From: an uncultured Cyclobacteriaceae bacterium | GTDB taxonomy: Bacteria > Bacteroidota > Bacteroidia > Cytophagales > Cyclobacteriaceae | Direction of reading: 5' to 3' | Length of the DNA: 64,000 nt | Assembly: GCA_947492745.1 (NCBI GenBank) | Contig: CANLOE010000003.1 | Location: forward strand, 1-64,000 | In this document: one piece after another, positions 9,107 to 20,500 of the stretch | Numbering within the stretch: position 1 is the first letter of the stretch | Layout of the letters: each line of letters opens with the position of its first letter | Notes under the pieces: model-generated | What the model saw: only the letters and a program-made list of their open reading frames with translations | Database searches by the model: none | What the model was told of the DNA's origin: nothing | Translations under genes and position numbers: made by a program

Positions 9107-10695
9107 GATTTATCGAAAACATACTTGGCCCTGATTTCATACAGGCCACAGGCTGGGCACTGTTGAGTTCTCTATGGTATAGCGGTATCATCGCTCTGAT
9201 ATTGGTGGTTTATATCCTTTTAAAGCCCAAAGGTGATGCGAGAGTCCGCTATTTGGTGTTTCTTTCTTCCATGATGCTCGTATTTGTGTTGACCGGTTTC
9301 ACTTTTTATACGACCCATTTTGAGTATGGAGCTGAGTTCGAAACAATGATACCGCATAGCGTAGAACAATCTCTAGTACCGAGAGGTGCTACTGAAGTCT
9401 CTTCGGAGGATAAAATGAGTATTTTCAATACCATGAGCTACTTTGATCGACATTTGCCCTTATTTGTCGTTTTCTGGCTTTTGGGCGTGACGATGCTGAT
9501 CATTCGTTTCCTTGCCGGCATAGCGTATATACAACGGCTAAAAAAATACAAAGTCCAGACCGTGTCGGCAGATTGGGAATTGAGGTTGGAAGCGATGAAA
9601 GAGCGACTGGGTTTGAGTAAGTCAGTGCGATTGTCAGCATCTTCTTTTGTCAAAACCCCTATTACGGTCGGTCATTTGAAACCCCTTATCCTATTACCAC
9701 TGGGTATTTTCACGGGAATGCCCACGGAGCAGTTAGAAGCTATTCTGGCTCATGAACTGGCACATATCCATCGTCGGGACTACCTTTTCAATATGATACA
9801 GAACATGCTGGATATCCTGTTCTTTTTCAACCCTATGATGTATTGGATGTCCGCAATGGTAAGGAAGGAAAGGGAAAATTGCTGTGATGACATGGCTGTA
9901 GGCCTATTGGGGGATAACCTGTCCTTTGCCAAGGCGCTGGTTTCCGTGCAGGAGTTAAAGGTCAGTCCGGCCAAGGGCTATGCATTGGCATTTGGAGCGA
10001 AGAAAAAACATCTTTTGAACCGAGTGTCCCGTTTGTTGAACGATTCGGTCAAAGTGGACCAATCTTCGGAAAAACTCTCCGCAGCTTGTGTATTGATAGT
10101 CGTAGGGGCTTTGACCCTGAGTGTCAACTCTCAGGCAAACGTGAAAAAAAACCATACCCTATCCACTGATACCGATCGGTTGGAGGTATTGGATACCACT
10201 ATTGTAAATAGTCAAGACATGCAGAATAGAACAATGATACAGACCAAATATCAAGGAAAAAAGGTAAAACTGGAAAAACAAAATGGCCAATTGGAAGCAC
10301 TCTATATAGATGGCAGACAGATTGAAAAGAAGAATTTTTCCGATCATGAAGCTCTCGTCAGGGCCGTTGAGGAAAAATCCAAAAACGAAGAGGTGCCTGC
10401 ACCTCCTGCCCCTTTGGACTATGATGACTTGGACGACGATGAGGTTCAGGGAATACCGGCTCCTTCATCCCCGAAAAAATTTGAAGACAAAGGAGTCGGG
10501 CGTATCCTTGAGGAATTGCTGAGAAACGGTATCATCAAAGAAGGGGATGCTGTCAAAATCGAACTATCGGCGACCTCTTTCAAAGTCAATGGTACAGAAC
10601 AAGCCACTTCCATAGCAGGTAAGTACAGAAAAATCTATGAAGAAGAACAAGGTGAAAAACTGACGGGAAATGCAATGGTCACTTATCGCTATTAG
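9103..10695 (+). CDS. BlaR1-like M56 membrane metallopeptidase
   Basis: This 530-residue protein has several N-terminal transmembrane segments (first near residues 15-40) and a cytoplasmic gluzincin-type peptidase motif HELAHIHRRD at about residues 217-226 (zinc ligands His217 and His221), with a downstream ENCCDD segment typical of M56 peptidases. A further membrane segment lies near residues 325-345, followed by a hydrophilic C-terminal part containing an acidic, proline-rich stretch (APPAPLDYDDLDDDE). It lacks the penicillin-binding sensor domain of classical BlaR1, so the stimulus is probably different. It is coupled to the upstream repressor by a 4-base overlap and should cleave or otherwise relieve it. 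Confidence 0.88.
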   Translation: MRFIENILGPDFIQATGWALLSSLWYSGIIALILVVYILLKPKGDARVRYLVFLSSMMLVFVLTGFTFYTTHFEYGAEFETMIPHSVEQSLVPRGATEVSSEDKMSIFNTMSYFDRHLPLFVVFWLLGVTMLIIRFLAGIAYIQRLKKYKVQTVSADWELRLEAMKERLGLSKSVRLSASSFVKTPITVGHLKPLILLPLGIFTGMPTEQLEAILAHELAHIHRRDYLFNMIQNMLDILFFFNPMMYWMSAMVRKERENCCDDMAVGLLGDNLSFAKALVSVQELKVSPAKGYALAFGAKKKHLLNRVSRLLNDSVKVDQSSEKLSAACVLIVVGALTLSVNSQANVKKNHTLSTDTDRLEVLDTTIVNSQDMQNRTMIQTKYQGKKVKLEKQNGQLEALYIDGRQIEKKNFSDHEALVRAVEEKSKNEEVPAPPAPLDYDDLDDDEVQGIPAPSSPKKFEDKGVGRILEELLRNGIIKEGDAVKIELSATSFKVNGTEQATSIAGKYRKIYEEEQGEKLTGNAMVTYRY

Positions 10696-10831
10696 AGCTG
10701 TTGCTATCTCAACCCAAAAATCTCATAATGGTTGATATCTTCATAAAAACATGAGATACAATTCAAAACAGTCTCCAAGACCGATGGATGGGATTTTTGG
10801 TACAGTGAAGCGAAAACCAATAAAAAATGCT

Positions 10832-10996
10832 TAATACAAATTGGGGTTTCAACTGTCGTATAAGATTCCTCGGGTCATATTGGTTTCAATCAAGGCGAGA
10901 ACCGCAGGGATAGCAGCGCTATCGCGAGGATTGTCAACGCAGAGTGAAGCTAAATGAACAAGAAGATATGCGATATTTAAAAGCTAAGTTTGTATA
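10832..10996 (-). repeat. Dispersed repeat A, copy 2
   Basis: The reverse complement of 1119-1282 at high identity by eye. The hairpin GATAGC-AGC-GCTATC (10909-10923) matches the one at 1191-1205. It abuts the other dispersed repeat, which on the minus strand precedes it. Confidence 0.75.
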
Positions 10997-11062
10997 AAAC
11001 CTGCACAGCGCAAAACCGCTGATCTTGAAGCAATTTATGCTCGTAATAGGAAGGTTATTGAT
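10986..11062 (-). repeat. Dispersed repeat C (partner at 3722-3796)
   Basis: The reverse complement shares about 80 percent identity by eye with 3722-3796, including CATAAATTGCTTCAA and ATCAGCGG. There is no open reading frame across either copy. Confidence 0.65.
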
Positions 11063-11375
11063 TATTTTGAGTCATATAGTCAAGGATATGTCGCGAGTAA
11101 AAAAAACAAAATTAGGGTGAAACAAGCTGATTTTGCAGCCGAAAGAAAAGGTCGAAATCACTTCATTATGAGAACTCTATCTCTAAGGATTGCAGAATCC
11201 AAGCCTACGCTGACTTATATTGGAAAGTCTTGAGTTATAATCTTCCGGTTTTCCTCTTTACGGACAATATACACCATGATTTGTGAGTGTATTGAAACTA
11301 TATATAGTAAAAAAATAGCAAAAGTATTTCTTTACTATAGCTTCTTGACCGGTAGTGGCGCTAAGTTCACTCCCG

Positions 11376-11607
11376 TTCTTAAAGACTGTTTTAAACTGTA
11401 TCTTTTTCTTTCTTATGTACTTCTTTTGGTGCCTGATTTCGTTGAAATTTCCGCTAGCTAGCGCGACAGGCTATCTTTGTCAATGGCTCACGCGGCAGAC
11501 CGGCCCCTTCACAGATAATGCTCTCGGGGCATTTTCGAACGCTCGGTCCTATCCAAAATAAGTGATCATAAATTCTAAAATAATTTCAAAACAGCCTCTT
11601 AGAAGAA
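11376..11607. mobile_element. Candidate MITE with imperfect terminal inverted repeats
   Basis: The left end TTCTTAAAGACTGTTTTAAA (11376-11395) matches the reverse complement of the right end (about 11584-11607) with a few differences around the shared CTGTTTT core. The ends are the same motif seen at 117-144, 6290-6313 and 10752-10779. The 190 bases between have no coding potential, so this would be a non-autonomous derivative of the IS5-type family whose transposase relic lies at 684-1000. No clear target duplication was established. Confidence 0.45.
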
Positions 11608-11827
11608 TCGAATAAAAAAATCTTCTCATGATTGTGTTCATTTACATATAGTTACATAGTTGTGTATTGAATTTATTATAAATAAAATAATAAAATAAAG
11701 GCATTGTGTTTGTATTTGTCTTCCTTATCATTACCGTAATGAGGAAATAGATTTTAACTGAACTCGCCTATACAAACCTTACCACTGATCAAAAGCTTTT
11801 TCTGATAACCAATTCAAACGAACAACC

Positions 11828-14026
11828 ATGCACAAAGAATTACCATTACGCTTTATTCCATTGATTTTGATTTTTTGTTCTCTGAACAATGCAGCTTGGG
11901 CACAGGATGTTTTTGCTCCTGATTCCTTGCCGATAAATGTTCGGGCTACCCCCACGGATGTGGGAGTTACCATCGATGGTAATCTTACCGAGCCGGTTTG
12001 GCAAAAAGCAGAAACGGTTTCTGGATTTGTTCAGGTAGAGCCGAATCAGGGTGACTCAGCCACTTTTGACACTCAAGTAAAGATACTTTTCGACGATAAG
12101 TACTTATATATCGGTGCGGTATGTATGGACGAACGGGGTAAATCGGGTGTAAGGGTACCCAATTTGCAGCGAGACTTTTCATTTTCTTCCAATGATGTTT
12201 TTGGGGTCAGTATTGACCCATTTTTGGACCGAAGAAATGCCATGATATTTCAGACCAACCCCTATGGGGTGCAAAGAGATTTGTTGTCATTTGATGATAA
12301 TTTTTATGATAACGAGTGGGATGGTCTATGGAAAGTCAGAACACGGATTACGGATAAGGGCTGGGAAGTGGAGATGGCCATACCTTGGACCACGCTTCGT
12401 TATCCGAAAAAGAACCTTCAGGACTGGGGCATCAACTTTGTTCGTCAGGTAAGAAGAATCAACCAATTGTCCGCTTGGTCACCTTATCCCCGTGCTTTTA
12501 CGCCCTATAGAATGCCCTACGCCGGTAATGTCAAAGGACTGAACCCACCGCCCCCGGCCACCAATATCAGGTTTCAGCCTTACCTACTGGTATCGTCCAA
12601 TAAAAATGAAGTTGGGGATTCTACGGCATTGGATGAAGTGGAAACCAAAATCGGGGGTGAAATCAAGTGGGCATTGACACCCAGTACGGTACTGGATATG
12701 ACCTTTAATACTGATTTTGCCCAAGCAGATGTAGACAGGCAGGTCAATAACCTATCCCGGTTTTCTATATTCTTTCCCGAAAGAAGACAGTTTTTTTTGG
12801 AAAATGCCAGTGTTTTCTCATCGGGGCTGCCTGGCACAATACAGCCTTTTTTCAGTAGGAAAATCGGATTGGATGATGCCGGAAACCCTATCCCTATAGT
12901 GGCAGGAGCAAGGGTCATCAACCGGACCGCAAAGAAAGCTATTGGAGGACTGATTGTACAACAAAGAGAGAAAGAAGGTTCGCCCAAGGCTACCTTTGGG
13001 GTGGTGAGGTATTCTAAAAACATTGGCCAACAAAATAGAATCGGTGCTTTGGTGACTACCCGATTCAACGCCACGATGGATACCATAGCCTCAACCAATA
13101 ATACCGTCGGCAGTGTGGACGGCTTTTTTAGGATAAGTGACCCGCTGTCATTCAATTTCATGGCATCGGGGTCCAAGACCAATGGCAAGTCGGGAGACGG
13201 TATGAGCGCCTACATCAGTTTTGACTACAGTACCAATTGGATATATGCATTTTATGCCCAGTCCATCATTACTAAAAATTTCAATCCTGAAGTGGGGTTT
13301 GTCTATGATACCGATGTCATCAATACCAATCCCGGTTTCTACCTGAACTACAGACCAAAATGGAAACCAAAATCTATTCGTGCTTTCGAACCCGGGGTCA
13401 TTGCCAATGTTTACCATCGTTCATCGGATAAAACATTTCAGCAATCCGAAGTCTCTATTTTCCCTCTTTGGATTACTTTCCAGAACAACGCTGTTTTTGA
13501 CGTCTCCATCACACCCACAAAGCAACGACTTGATTTTCCGTTTAGACCATTGGGCCTGACAATATCCTCAGGAGAATACACCTATACCCGATACAAAGTG
13601 TCCTATAAATCAGATCAGTCCAAAAAACTGGCATTTTCTACTTCTTATACTACTGGAGGGTACTTCAACGGAGAACTGGAGCAGTTGCGGTCCTCCATTA
13701 GGGTTTCTCCCATTCCTCATATTTTTTTAAGCTGCACCTATGAGAGGAACTCCCTGATGGATGTAGGGCAAAAGAAAGAGAATAAAGTGGTACACCTGAC
13801 CAGACCACAAGTAAGGCTCGCTATCAATCCTCGCCTACAACTGATGGGGTTTTATCAAGCCAATACAGCCTCGGATGAATCCAACTGGAACGTCAGACTA
13901 TCTTGGGAGTTTCAACCATTATCATTTCTATATGTTGTTTTCAACAATAATTCTTTTGACAGAGGAGATATTAGGTACAGTGACCAGCAGGTGATAGGAA
14001 AATTGACCTATCTCAAACAATTTTGA
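11828..14026 (+). CDS. CBM9-like / DUF5916 outer-membrane protein
   Basis: A 732-residue exported protein. The N-terminus MHKELPLRFIPLILIFCSLNNAAWAQ is a signal peptide. Residues of about 35-200 form a carbohydrate-binding family 9-like domain (IDGNLTEPVWQKAE, DDKYLYIGAVCMDE, WEVEMAIPWTTL). The rest matches DUF5916 in style: a long series of alternating beta-strands with NTDFAQADVDRQVNNLSRFS and FPERRQFFLENA blocks, ending in an aromatic strand (QVIGKLTYLKQF), consistent with an outer-membrane beta-barrel. Proteins of this kind are common in Bacteroidota and often sit near peptidases or efflux genes, but the molecular role is not established. The gene is monocistronic here. Confidence 0.85.
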   Translation: MHKELPLRFIPLILIFCSLNNAAWAQDVFAPDSLPINVRATPTDVGVTIDGNLTEPVWQKAETVSGFVQVEPNQGDSATFDTQVKILFDDKYLYIGAVCMDERGKSGVRVPNLQRDFSFSSNDVFGVSIDPFLDRRNAMIFQTNPYGVQRDLLSFDDNFYDNEWDGLWKVRTRITDKGWEVEMAIPWTTLRYPKKNLQDWGINFVRQVRRINQLSAWSPYPRAFTPYRMPYAGNVKGLNPPPPATNIRFQPYLLVSSNKNEVGDSTALDEVETKIGGEIKWALTPSTVLDMTFNTDFAQADVDRQVNNLSRFSIFFPERRQFFLENASVFSSGLPGTIQPFFSRKIGLDDAGNPIPIVAGARVINRTAKKAIGGLIVQQREKEGSPKATFGVVRYSKNIGQQNRIGALVTTRFNATMDTIASTNNTVGSVDGFFRISDPLSFNFMASGSKTNGKSGDGMSAYISFDYSTNWIYAFYAQSIITKNFNPEVGFVYDTDVINTNPGFYLNYRPKWKPKSIRAFEPGVIANVYHRSSDKTFQQSEVSIFPLWITFQNNAVFDVSITPTKQRLDFPFRPLGLTISSGEYTYTRYKVSYKSDQSKKLAFSTSYTTGGYFNGELEQLRSSIRVSPIPHIFLSCTYERNSLMDVGQKKENKVVHLTRPQVRLAINPRLQLMGFYQANTASDESNWNVRLSWEFQPLSFLYVVFNNNSFDRGDIRYSDQQVIGKLTYLKQF

Positions 14027-14265
14027 CCCTCATTAAGTCCAACATGCGTATTGAGTGTATTCCATATATGATTGAAAAACAATGATATGTAGTGTCGCTT
14101 TAGGTGTAGCTACGGATAGTGAGCGGCAATATGGCTGCTCACCGAAACGGATAGACTTCTTATCCGTTGCATGTTCTTTACCAGTGGCATTATAGAGACT
14201 TAAACCCAAAATGTCCATTAGAAAATCTATTCCAGACTTAACTGGCTTCAAATCAGTAAATGAAT

Positions 14266-14327
14266 GCGTCTTTTGAATTAACCGTAGCGGTGCTACGCTG
14301 AATCCAAGAAAACGCACTGATGTATTG
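14266..14327 (-). repeat. Dispersed hairpin repeat B, inverted copy
   Basis: The reverse complement contains TTCTTGGATTCAG, the hairpin GTAGC-ACC-GCTAC and TTAATTCAAAA. It matches 8024-8068 and 8123-8169. Confidence 0.6.
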
Positions 14328-14740
14328 CCATTTAAGTCTTCATGACGAAGTTCCAACGAACATTCTGGGTTAAAGGCTATTCGTTCAGGGTAAACGGATT
14401 TCTTTTTGGAGATAAGCGTATCCTTAGCAATGCACTCTACTAAATGATATCATCCCACTATTTCTATTCGTAGACATTTGTAGTGTAGACTACAGTATTA
14501 AGATAAAACATGGGAATACTTACTTTCCATGAAATAGAGGGTTGTAGGCTCATTTAAGTTTTTCACAAAAAAATAATGAAGGTAACCTTACATAACATAC
14601 TCATCCACCCAATATATTATCTCATTCAATATGGCTACATTTTTGTCAGGAAAAATGATTTGCATTTAACTAATTGATATTTAGTGCATTAATTATAGAT
14701 TCTTGATTTTGTGCGAACGGATTTATAAATATTCGACTTA

Positions 14741-14781
14741 ATTATCAATGTCTTTTAATAGACATTGATAATATTTTTTTT
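14741..14781 (+). terminator. Perfect orphan intrinsic terminator hairpin
   Basis: ATTATCAATGTC (14741-14752) pairs perfectly with GACATTGATAAT (14761-14772) around an 8-base loop, followed by a run of eight T (14774-14781). It lies 715 bases after the previous gene and about 860 bases before the NRPS start, so it may end an unannotated small RNA or a long 3' UTR, or act in the cluster leader. Confidence 0.75.
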
Positions 14782-15637
14782 CATAAAACATGAATGCTTG
14801 TCAGCACTTACTTTCATCACAAAGTAGACTTTTGATTTTGAACTACAATCCAATACTCATGTAATGAATATTGATTTTTTTAATATTTTAATGCTAATCT
14901 TACCTTTTTCATTTTACGATGCGGAATAGTAGTCATTTATTTTGATGGTTTAAGTGAAATGACTTTCTCTTGAACGACCATTGCTATATTAGAAAAGTTA
15001 TACTTTGGGTTAGCGGGTAAAAAACTTTGTGGAAAATGTAAATACCAAGAAATGGCTATTTAAATATTGCTGTTTTTTTTATAAGTATATGTCGTTCTAA
15101 AAATAGGCTGTCTCGCTGACCTGTACCTGAAGTGATATATTCTTTTTACAATATTTTGATTCAAATATTTGAAAACAAGTTATTTGCAGATATGTGGATA
15201 TCTGCCTTGGTGCATTTCAGGAAATCCAAGAGTTCAATCTCCCAGTCATTAGTCTTTTTTTTAATAGTAAATTAATGACATTAAATTGACTTTATTGTTA
15301 CGAGTAAAATTATAAGTCAGATTCGATTTTTTTGCTTAATATACAATTTATGATAAATAAAGTTATATTTAGTGTTTATTGTATTGATTTACAGTTGATT
15401 GCACATGTGATATTTAATTTCATAAAAAAAACAAGTTACTACTGTACTATAAATACAACTATAGCACAATATTAGTATTTTATTTACGAATCAATATTTA
15501 TAAACTTGTTATCTGTTTTAAGGTACATAGAACCAATATGTACAGAACCTTCGGATAGACAATGAGTTATTGAAGTACATTTGACAGCCTTCATGGAATT
15601 CTTGTGTTTGAATAAAATATAAACTATACGCTAAAAT

Positions 15638-17593
15638 ATGTTGTATAATAAAGTGGATTTAATTTCGTTTTTAGAGGCAGCGGCAACAGGCAAAAACAAA
15701 GGAGTTACTTTTATATCGGATAGCCATACTGAGAATTTTGTATCCTATAAAGACTTATTGTATAGGGCCGGCTCAGTATGGGAAAAGCTACGTAGTAAGG
15801 GGGCCAAGGCAGGGGATGAGATGGTACTTCAGGTGAGTGACAATGAGTCTTTTGTCGTTCTTTTCTGGGCAGGATTACTGGGAAAAATGATTCCCGTTCC
15901 TCTAGCACTTGGCAATCAAGAGGACCACTTGCTCAAATTGGTGAAGGTATGGTCTACTTTGAAAAATCCTATCTATGTAACAGAGACAGCGCAGGTTCGA
16001 AAGGTAAGGGGGTATGCCGATAAAAATAGGCTGAACCGGTTCGGAGAACAAGTAAACGATAATCTGATATTGGTAGAGGAGCTACTTGCTATTGAAGAAG
16101 GCTGGGATTTTGAGCTGACCTATGAACAGGAAATGCCTTCTTCCTCAGACACTGCATATATACAATTTTCATCAGGTTCTACCGGTGACCCAAAAGGGGT
16201 GGAACTTACTCATGGCAATCTAGTTACGAACGTTATGGATATATGTTCACGTTCAGAAATCACCAAGGAAGACTCCATGCTCAGTTGGATGCCACTGACC
16301 CATGATATGGGATTGATATGCTTTCATTTATCAGGTGTTTTCAGTGGTGTGAATCAGTTCATAATGCCTACATCTCTTTTTATTCGGAGGCCAATATTAT
16401 GGATGGAAAAAGCCGCTCAGCACAAAATAAGCCTCTTATACTCGCCTAATTTCGGTCTGAAATATTTTCTTTCGGCCATAGATGGGAGAGATGCCACCGA
16501 TTGGGACCTTAGTCACCTTAGACTTATCTATAATGGGGCAGAACCTATTTCCAAAACCCTCTGCGCCCAATTTGAGGAAAAAATGCAAATCTATGGATTA
16601 AGGGAAAACGTGGTATTTCCGGGGTATGGTTTGGCTGAGGCTTCGGTAGCAGTCACTCTACCGGACCCGGGAGACCCACTTACTGAACATATTGTTAAAA
16701 GAGTAGATTTGACTATTGGCAGCTCGGTGGTCAGGGCTAAGGCTCTGGATAAGGATAGTGTATCTTTTGTGGAAGTGGGAAGACCCATCGATCATACCCA
16801 AGTCAGGATCAGCGATGACCAAAACCGAGTGATGACTGATGATACCGTAGGCCATATTCAGATAAAAGGGGAGAATGTGACGAAGGCCTATTATCAAAAT
16901 CCAAAAGCTACCGAAAAACTGTTTACCGAAGATGGCTGGCTGCGCACTGGTGACCTAGGATTTACGAGTAAAGGCAGGCTAATAGTCACTGGGCGACATA
17001 AAAATGTAATTATCATCAATGGGCAGAACTATTACCCTCAAGACATCGAACAAGTCATCCAAGACGAAGTAGGGATAGATTTGGGCAAAGTGGTGGCTAT
17101 CGGTGATAGGTCTGAGGATGCCGCTATAGAGCAGCTGATTATTCTGACCCTTTATAAGGGAATGCTGGAGAAGTTCCATTTTGTAAGAGACAGTATCAAA
17201 AGAGCAGTACTGGAAAAAATAGGCCTTACCGTAGACTTGGTCATACCGATAAGAAAAGTACCCAAAACGACCAGTGGAAAGGTACAGCACTATAAACTTC
17301 TTTCCGATTATAGAAACGGTGCATTTGATGAGGTGCTGGCCCAGTTGAGTCATCACAAAAGTGACTATCGCAGTGGCGAGACCTTGCAGGTAGTACAACA
17401 AGAGCTGAAGTCGCTCACGGCCCTAGAAGATATCGATGGAGATACAGCACTGCGGGATTTGGGCATGAACAGTTTAATGGCGATGCAGTTGATCGGTAGG
17501 TTGAATGCAGCCCTGGAAGTGAAACTCACTATTAGAGACGTATTCGAGACCCCAAGCGTGGCCTCACTTATCAAGATAATCGATGAACGGCCT
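15638..17593 (+). other. Loading unit: fatty acyl-AMP ligase and ACP
   Basis: The adenylate-forming domain has FSSGSTGDPKGVELTHGNL and the FAAL-style segment NGQNYYPQDIE instead of an amino-acid A-domain signature. It is followed by an ACP with GMNSLMAM (Ser612). FAALs activate a free fatty acid and hand it to the ACP, so the product should be N-acylated. The following C domain is expected to be a starter type. Confidence 0.9.
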
Positions 17594-20500
17594 AAAGAGA
17601 AAACCGAAACGATTCGCCCTTTGCCCTCAAAAACCTGCTATACACTTTCCCCTGCACAGCAACGCTTATGGGTAATGGACGGGATAAGTGATAGAAAAGA
17701 TGCCTACAATGTAGCGTTAGCCTATCGGATGGAAGGGATACTCGATATTCATACTTTCGAAAAAGCATTCGAACAGCTGGTCGATAAGTATGAAATACTA
17801 AGGACCATTTTTGTCATCAGTGAAGATATTCCTCATCAAAAAATCCTCTCTTCTGAGGATATTGATTTCAAGGTTTGCTTTCAGGACATTTCCAGATCAC
17901 CGGAAAAAGCGCAGAGCATCGTCAACGAATATGCTGGAAGCACTTTCGATCTGGGAAAAGGGCCCTTGTTCAGAGCCGTACTGCTTCGATTATCGGATAG
18001 AATCCATCTTTTTTCATTGACTATTCATCATATCATTACCGATGGGTACTCCATTTCTTTATTGCTGAGTGAGTTGGCTGCTTTTTATAGGCAACAGAGT
18101 ATTGCTGATAGTTCAGAACCGACACCACTCACTGTCCACTATAAAGACTGTATGGCTTGGCGGTCAGATACGCAGTCCTTGGATAAGGTTCAAGAGAGCA
18201 AAGAATATTGGCGGGAAGAACTTGGAGGTGAACTCCCCATACTGGATTTGTATGGAAAATCAAACCTTTTCCCCCATCCTACTTTCAATGGCAATCTATT
18301 GAGCTTTACCTTCTCGGAAAAAGAGACCCGTACGATAAGGGAGTTTTCAAGATACCATGGTGCCACTGATTTTATGACATTATTGGCAGCGGTGAATGCA
18401 CTGGTCTACAAATATTCGAGCCAAGAAGACGTGATTATCGGTACCGATATTGCCGGAAGGGACACAAAGGAGATGGAAAATCAGTTGGGGTACTTTCTGA
18501 AAACACTTTGTATCAGAACAAAATTCAGGTCCTCGGATAGCTTTCTTCAACTGTTGACCCATGTGAAAAACAAGGTGCTGGCAGGGTTTGAGCACCAAGA
18601 TTATTCCTATGATTCGATACTGGAGGACCTAGGATTGAAATCTACCATAAATCGATCACCACTATTCGATATCCTTGTGCTGTTTCAGAATTTCGACCAT
18701 TCGGGTTGGAAGAATAAAATGGAAAACCTGACCATAGAGGATTATAGCGTACAGCATCACGTCAGTATTGTGGATTTGCAGTTCGATTTTATTCCTAAAA
18801 AGGAGCAGTTGCAATTGGATATTCGTTATAACACGGACCGCTTTAGTGCTATGCAGATCGAAAAGCTCATCCGTCATCTCAACTATTTGATACATCAGGT
18901 CATGGGCCGACCCGAGGTACGTTTGTCGGAACTGGACATCCTACTGTCCGAGGAGCGACGACAATTGATAGCCTACTCCCGATCTAGGTCAGAGGACCAT
19001 ATCTCATTGGAACCTGTCCATGTTTCATTCGAAAAACAAGCCGCACAGACTCCTCGCCACGAAGCTATTGTATGTGGAGAAAGACGGTTCACCTATCAGC
19101 AAATCAACGAGAAAGCAAACCAAATAGCTCGGGGTATCAAAGAAAGGTCTGCTGTGAGCGTAGGAGATAGGATAGGCATAATGATGGGAAGGTCCGCTTT
19201 ATTGATCCCCACGATATTCGCTGTGCTGAAAACAGGGGCTACGTATGTGCCGATAGATCCGGACTTTCCGGAAGCAAGGGTAAATTATATCCTCCATGAT
19301 AGTAAAGTCTCCCTGTTATTGACAGATACTGCCAGTGCCGAAGGCCTCATCGAAGTGCAGCATGAGGTCATCATTGTAGATAGTGCGCTTTTCCAAAGCA
19401 GCATCGCAGAACTGTCCCCCATTGATAGCAATGAGAGAGTAGAAAACACTCACTTGGCCTATATTATCTACACCTCCGCTACTACAGGTGACCCGAAAGG
19501 TGTGATGATACCCCATAGCGCTATGAGCGACTACGTAGCTACGTTCAAGGCCTACTTTCAGATTGACGAGAAAGATGCCATTATCCAACAATCCTCCATA
19601 GCCTTCGATACATTCGTGGAAGAAGTGTTTCCTGTGCTTAGTGTGGGGGGAAAGCTGGTCATCGCCGAAGAAGGCGGTAAAAATACCGATGAGCTGCTGG
19701 AAGTAATACAAAAACATCGTGCTACTGTCCTTAGTACCACACCGCTGGTCATCAAGGAACTGAACCAACATGCCGAAAGCCTCAGCAGTCTCAGAGCGAT
19801 AATCAGCGGTGGGGATAAACTCCTGCCCAGCTACATCTCCAACTTGTGGGGAACCTGGAGACTATTTAATACTTATGGTCCTTCGGAAACCACTGTATGC
19901 GTAACCTTCAACGAGATAGAAAAACCGGAGGATGCTGAGATAATAGGGACTCCCATTGCTCATCATCAAATTTATCTCCTCGACGAAAACCACCGCCTGA
20001 AAATCGAAGGAGGCGTGGGTGAAATAGCCATTGGAGGCGCGGGCCTGGCCAGCGGTTATTTTAACAGACCGGAACTTACCGAGGAAAAATTTGTGGACGA
20101 CCCCTATCGTCCCGATGAGAAAATGTACCTCACGGGAGATTTGGGAAGGTGGACCACTGGCGGTAAAATAGAATTTTTAGGTAGAAAGGATTTTCAGGTA
20201 AAAATAGGAGGGTATAGAGTAGAGCTGGAAGAAATAGAGAAAGTACTGATGCGCCATGAGCTGATTTCCGATGTCGTCGCCATGACCACGGAATCAGGGC
20301 AGTTACATGCCTACTTGGTCAGTAGCAAATCATTGACAAAAAAGGAGTTACGGAATTATCTGAGTACTTATCTCCCTTATTACATGATACCTTCCAAGTT
20401 TGTTGGTCTAAGTGCCTTTCCACTTACCACGATGGGTAAAGTGGATAGAAAGGGCCTACTGCAAACGAAGGCAGATGATGATGAGCAACAGTATGAGGAA

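Larger units (their letters stand above)
10696..11827. other. Gene-free region rich in repeats
   Basis: No gene is supported. It contains an inverted copy of the IS-end-like motif (10752-10779), repeat A copy 2 (10832-10996), a second repeat (about 10986-11062) shared with 3722-3796, and a roughly 230-base MITE-like element (11376-11607). AT-rich sequence at 11640-11827 leads into the next gene. Confidence 0.5.
14027..15637. other. 1.6-kb gene-free region upstream of the NRPS cluster
   Basis: No gene is supported; short antisense frames do not look like proteins. It contains the repeat B copy (14266-14327), a 6+4+6 palindrome TGTAGT-GTAG-ACTACA (14479-14494) and a perfect terminator hairpin (14741-14781). 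From about 14,560 the sequence becomes very AT-rich, and the cluster promoter is presumably within the last few hundred bases. Confidence 0.5.

Noticed and set aside
12580-13188. 202-codon frame antisense to the DUF5916 gene
   Set aside because: A shadow of a well-supported coding sequence on the other strand.
14033-14356. 107-codon minus-strand frame
   Set aside because: It overlaps a dispersed hairpin repeat and shows no domain; likely chance.
15576-15583. TACATTTG as a Bacteroidota -7 promoter element before the NRPS gene
   Set aside because: It fits the TAnnTTTG consensus, but no TTTG-like -33 element lies at the right spacing; too weak to annotate.
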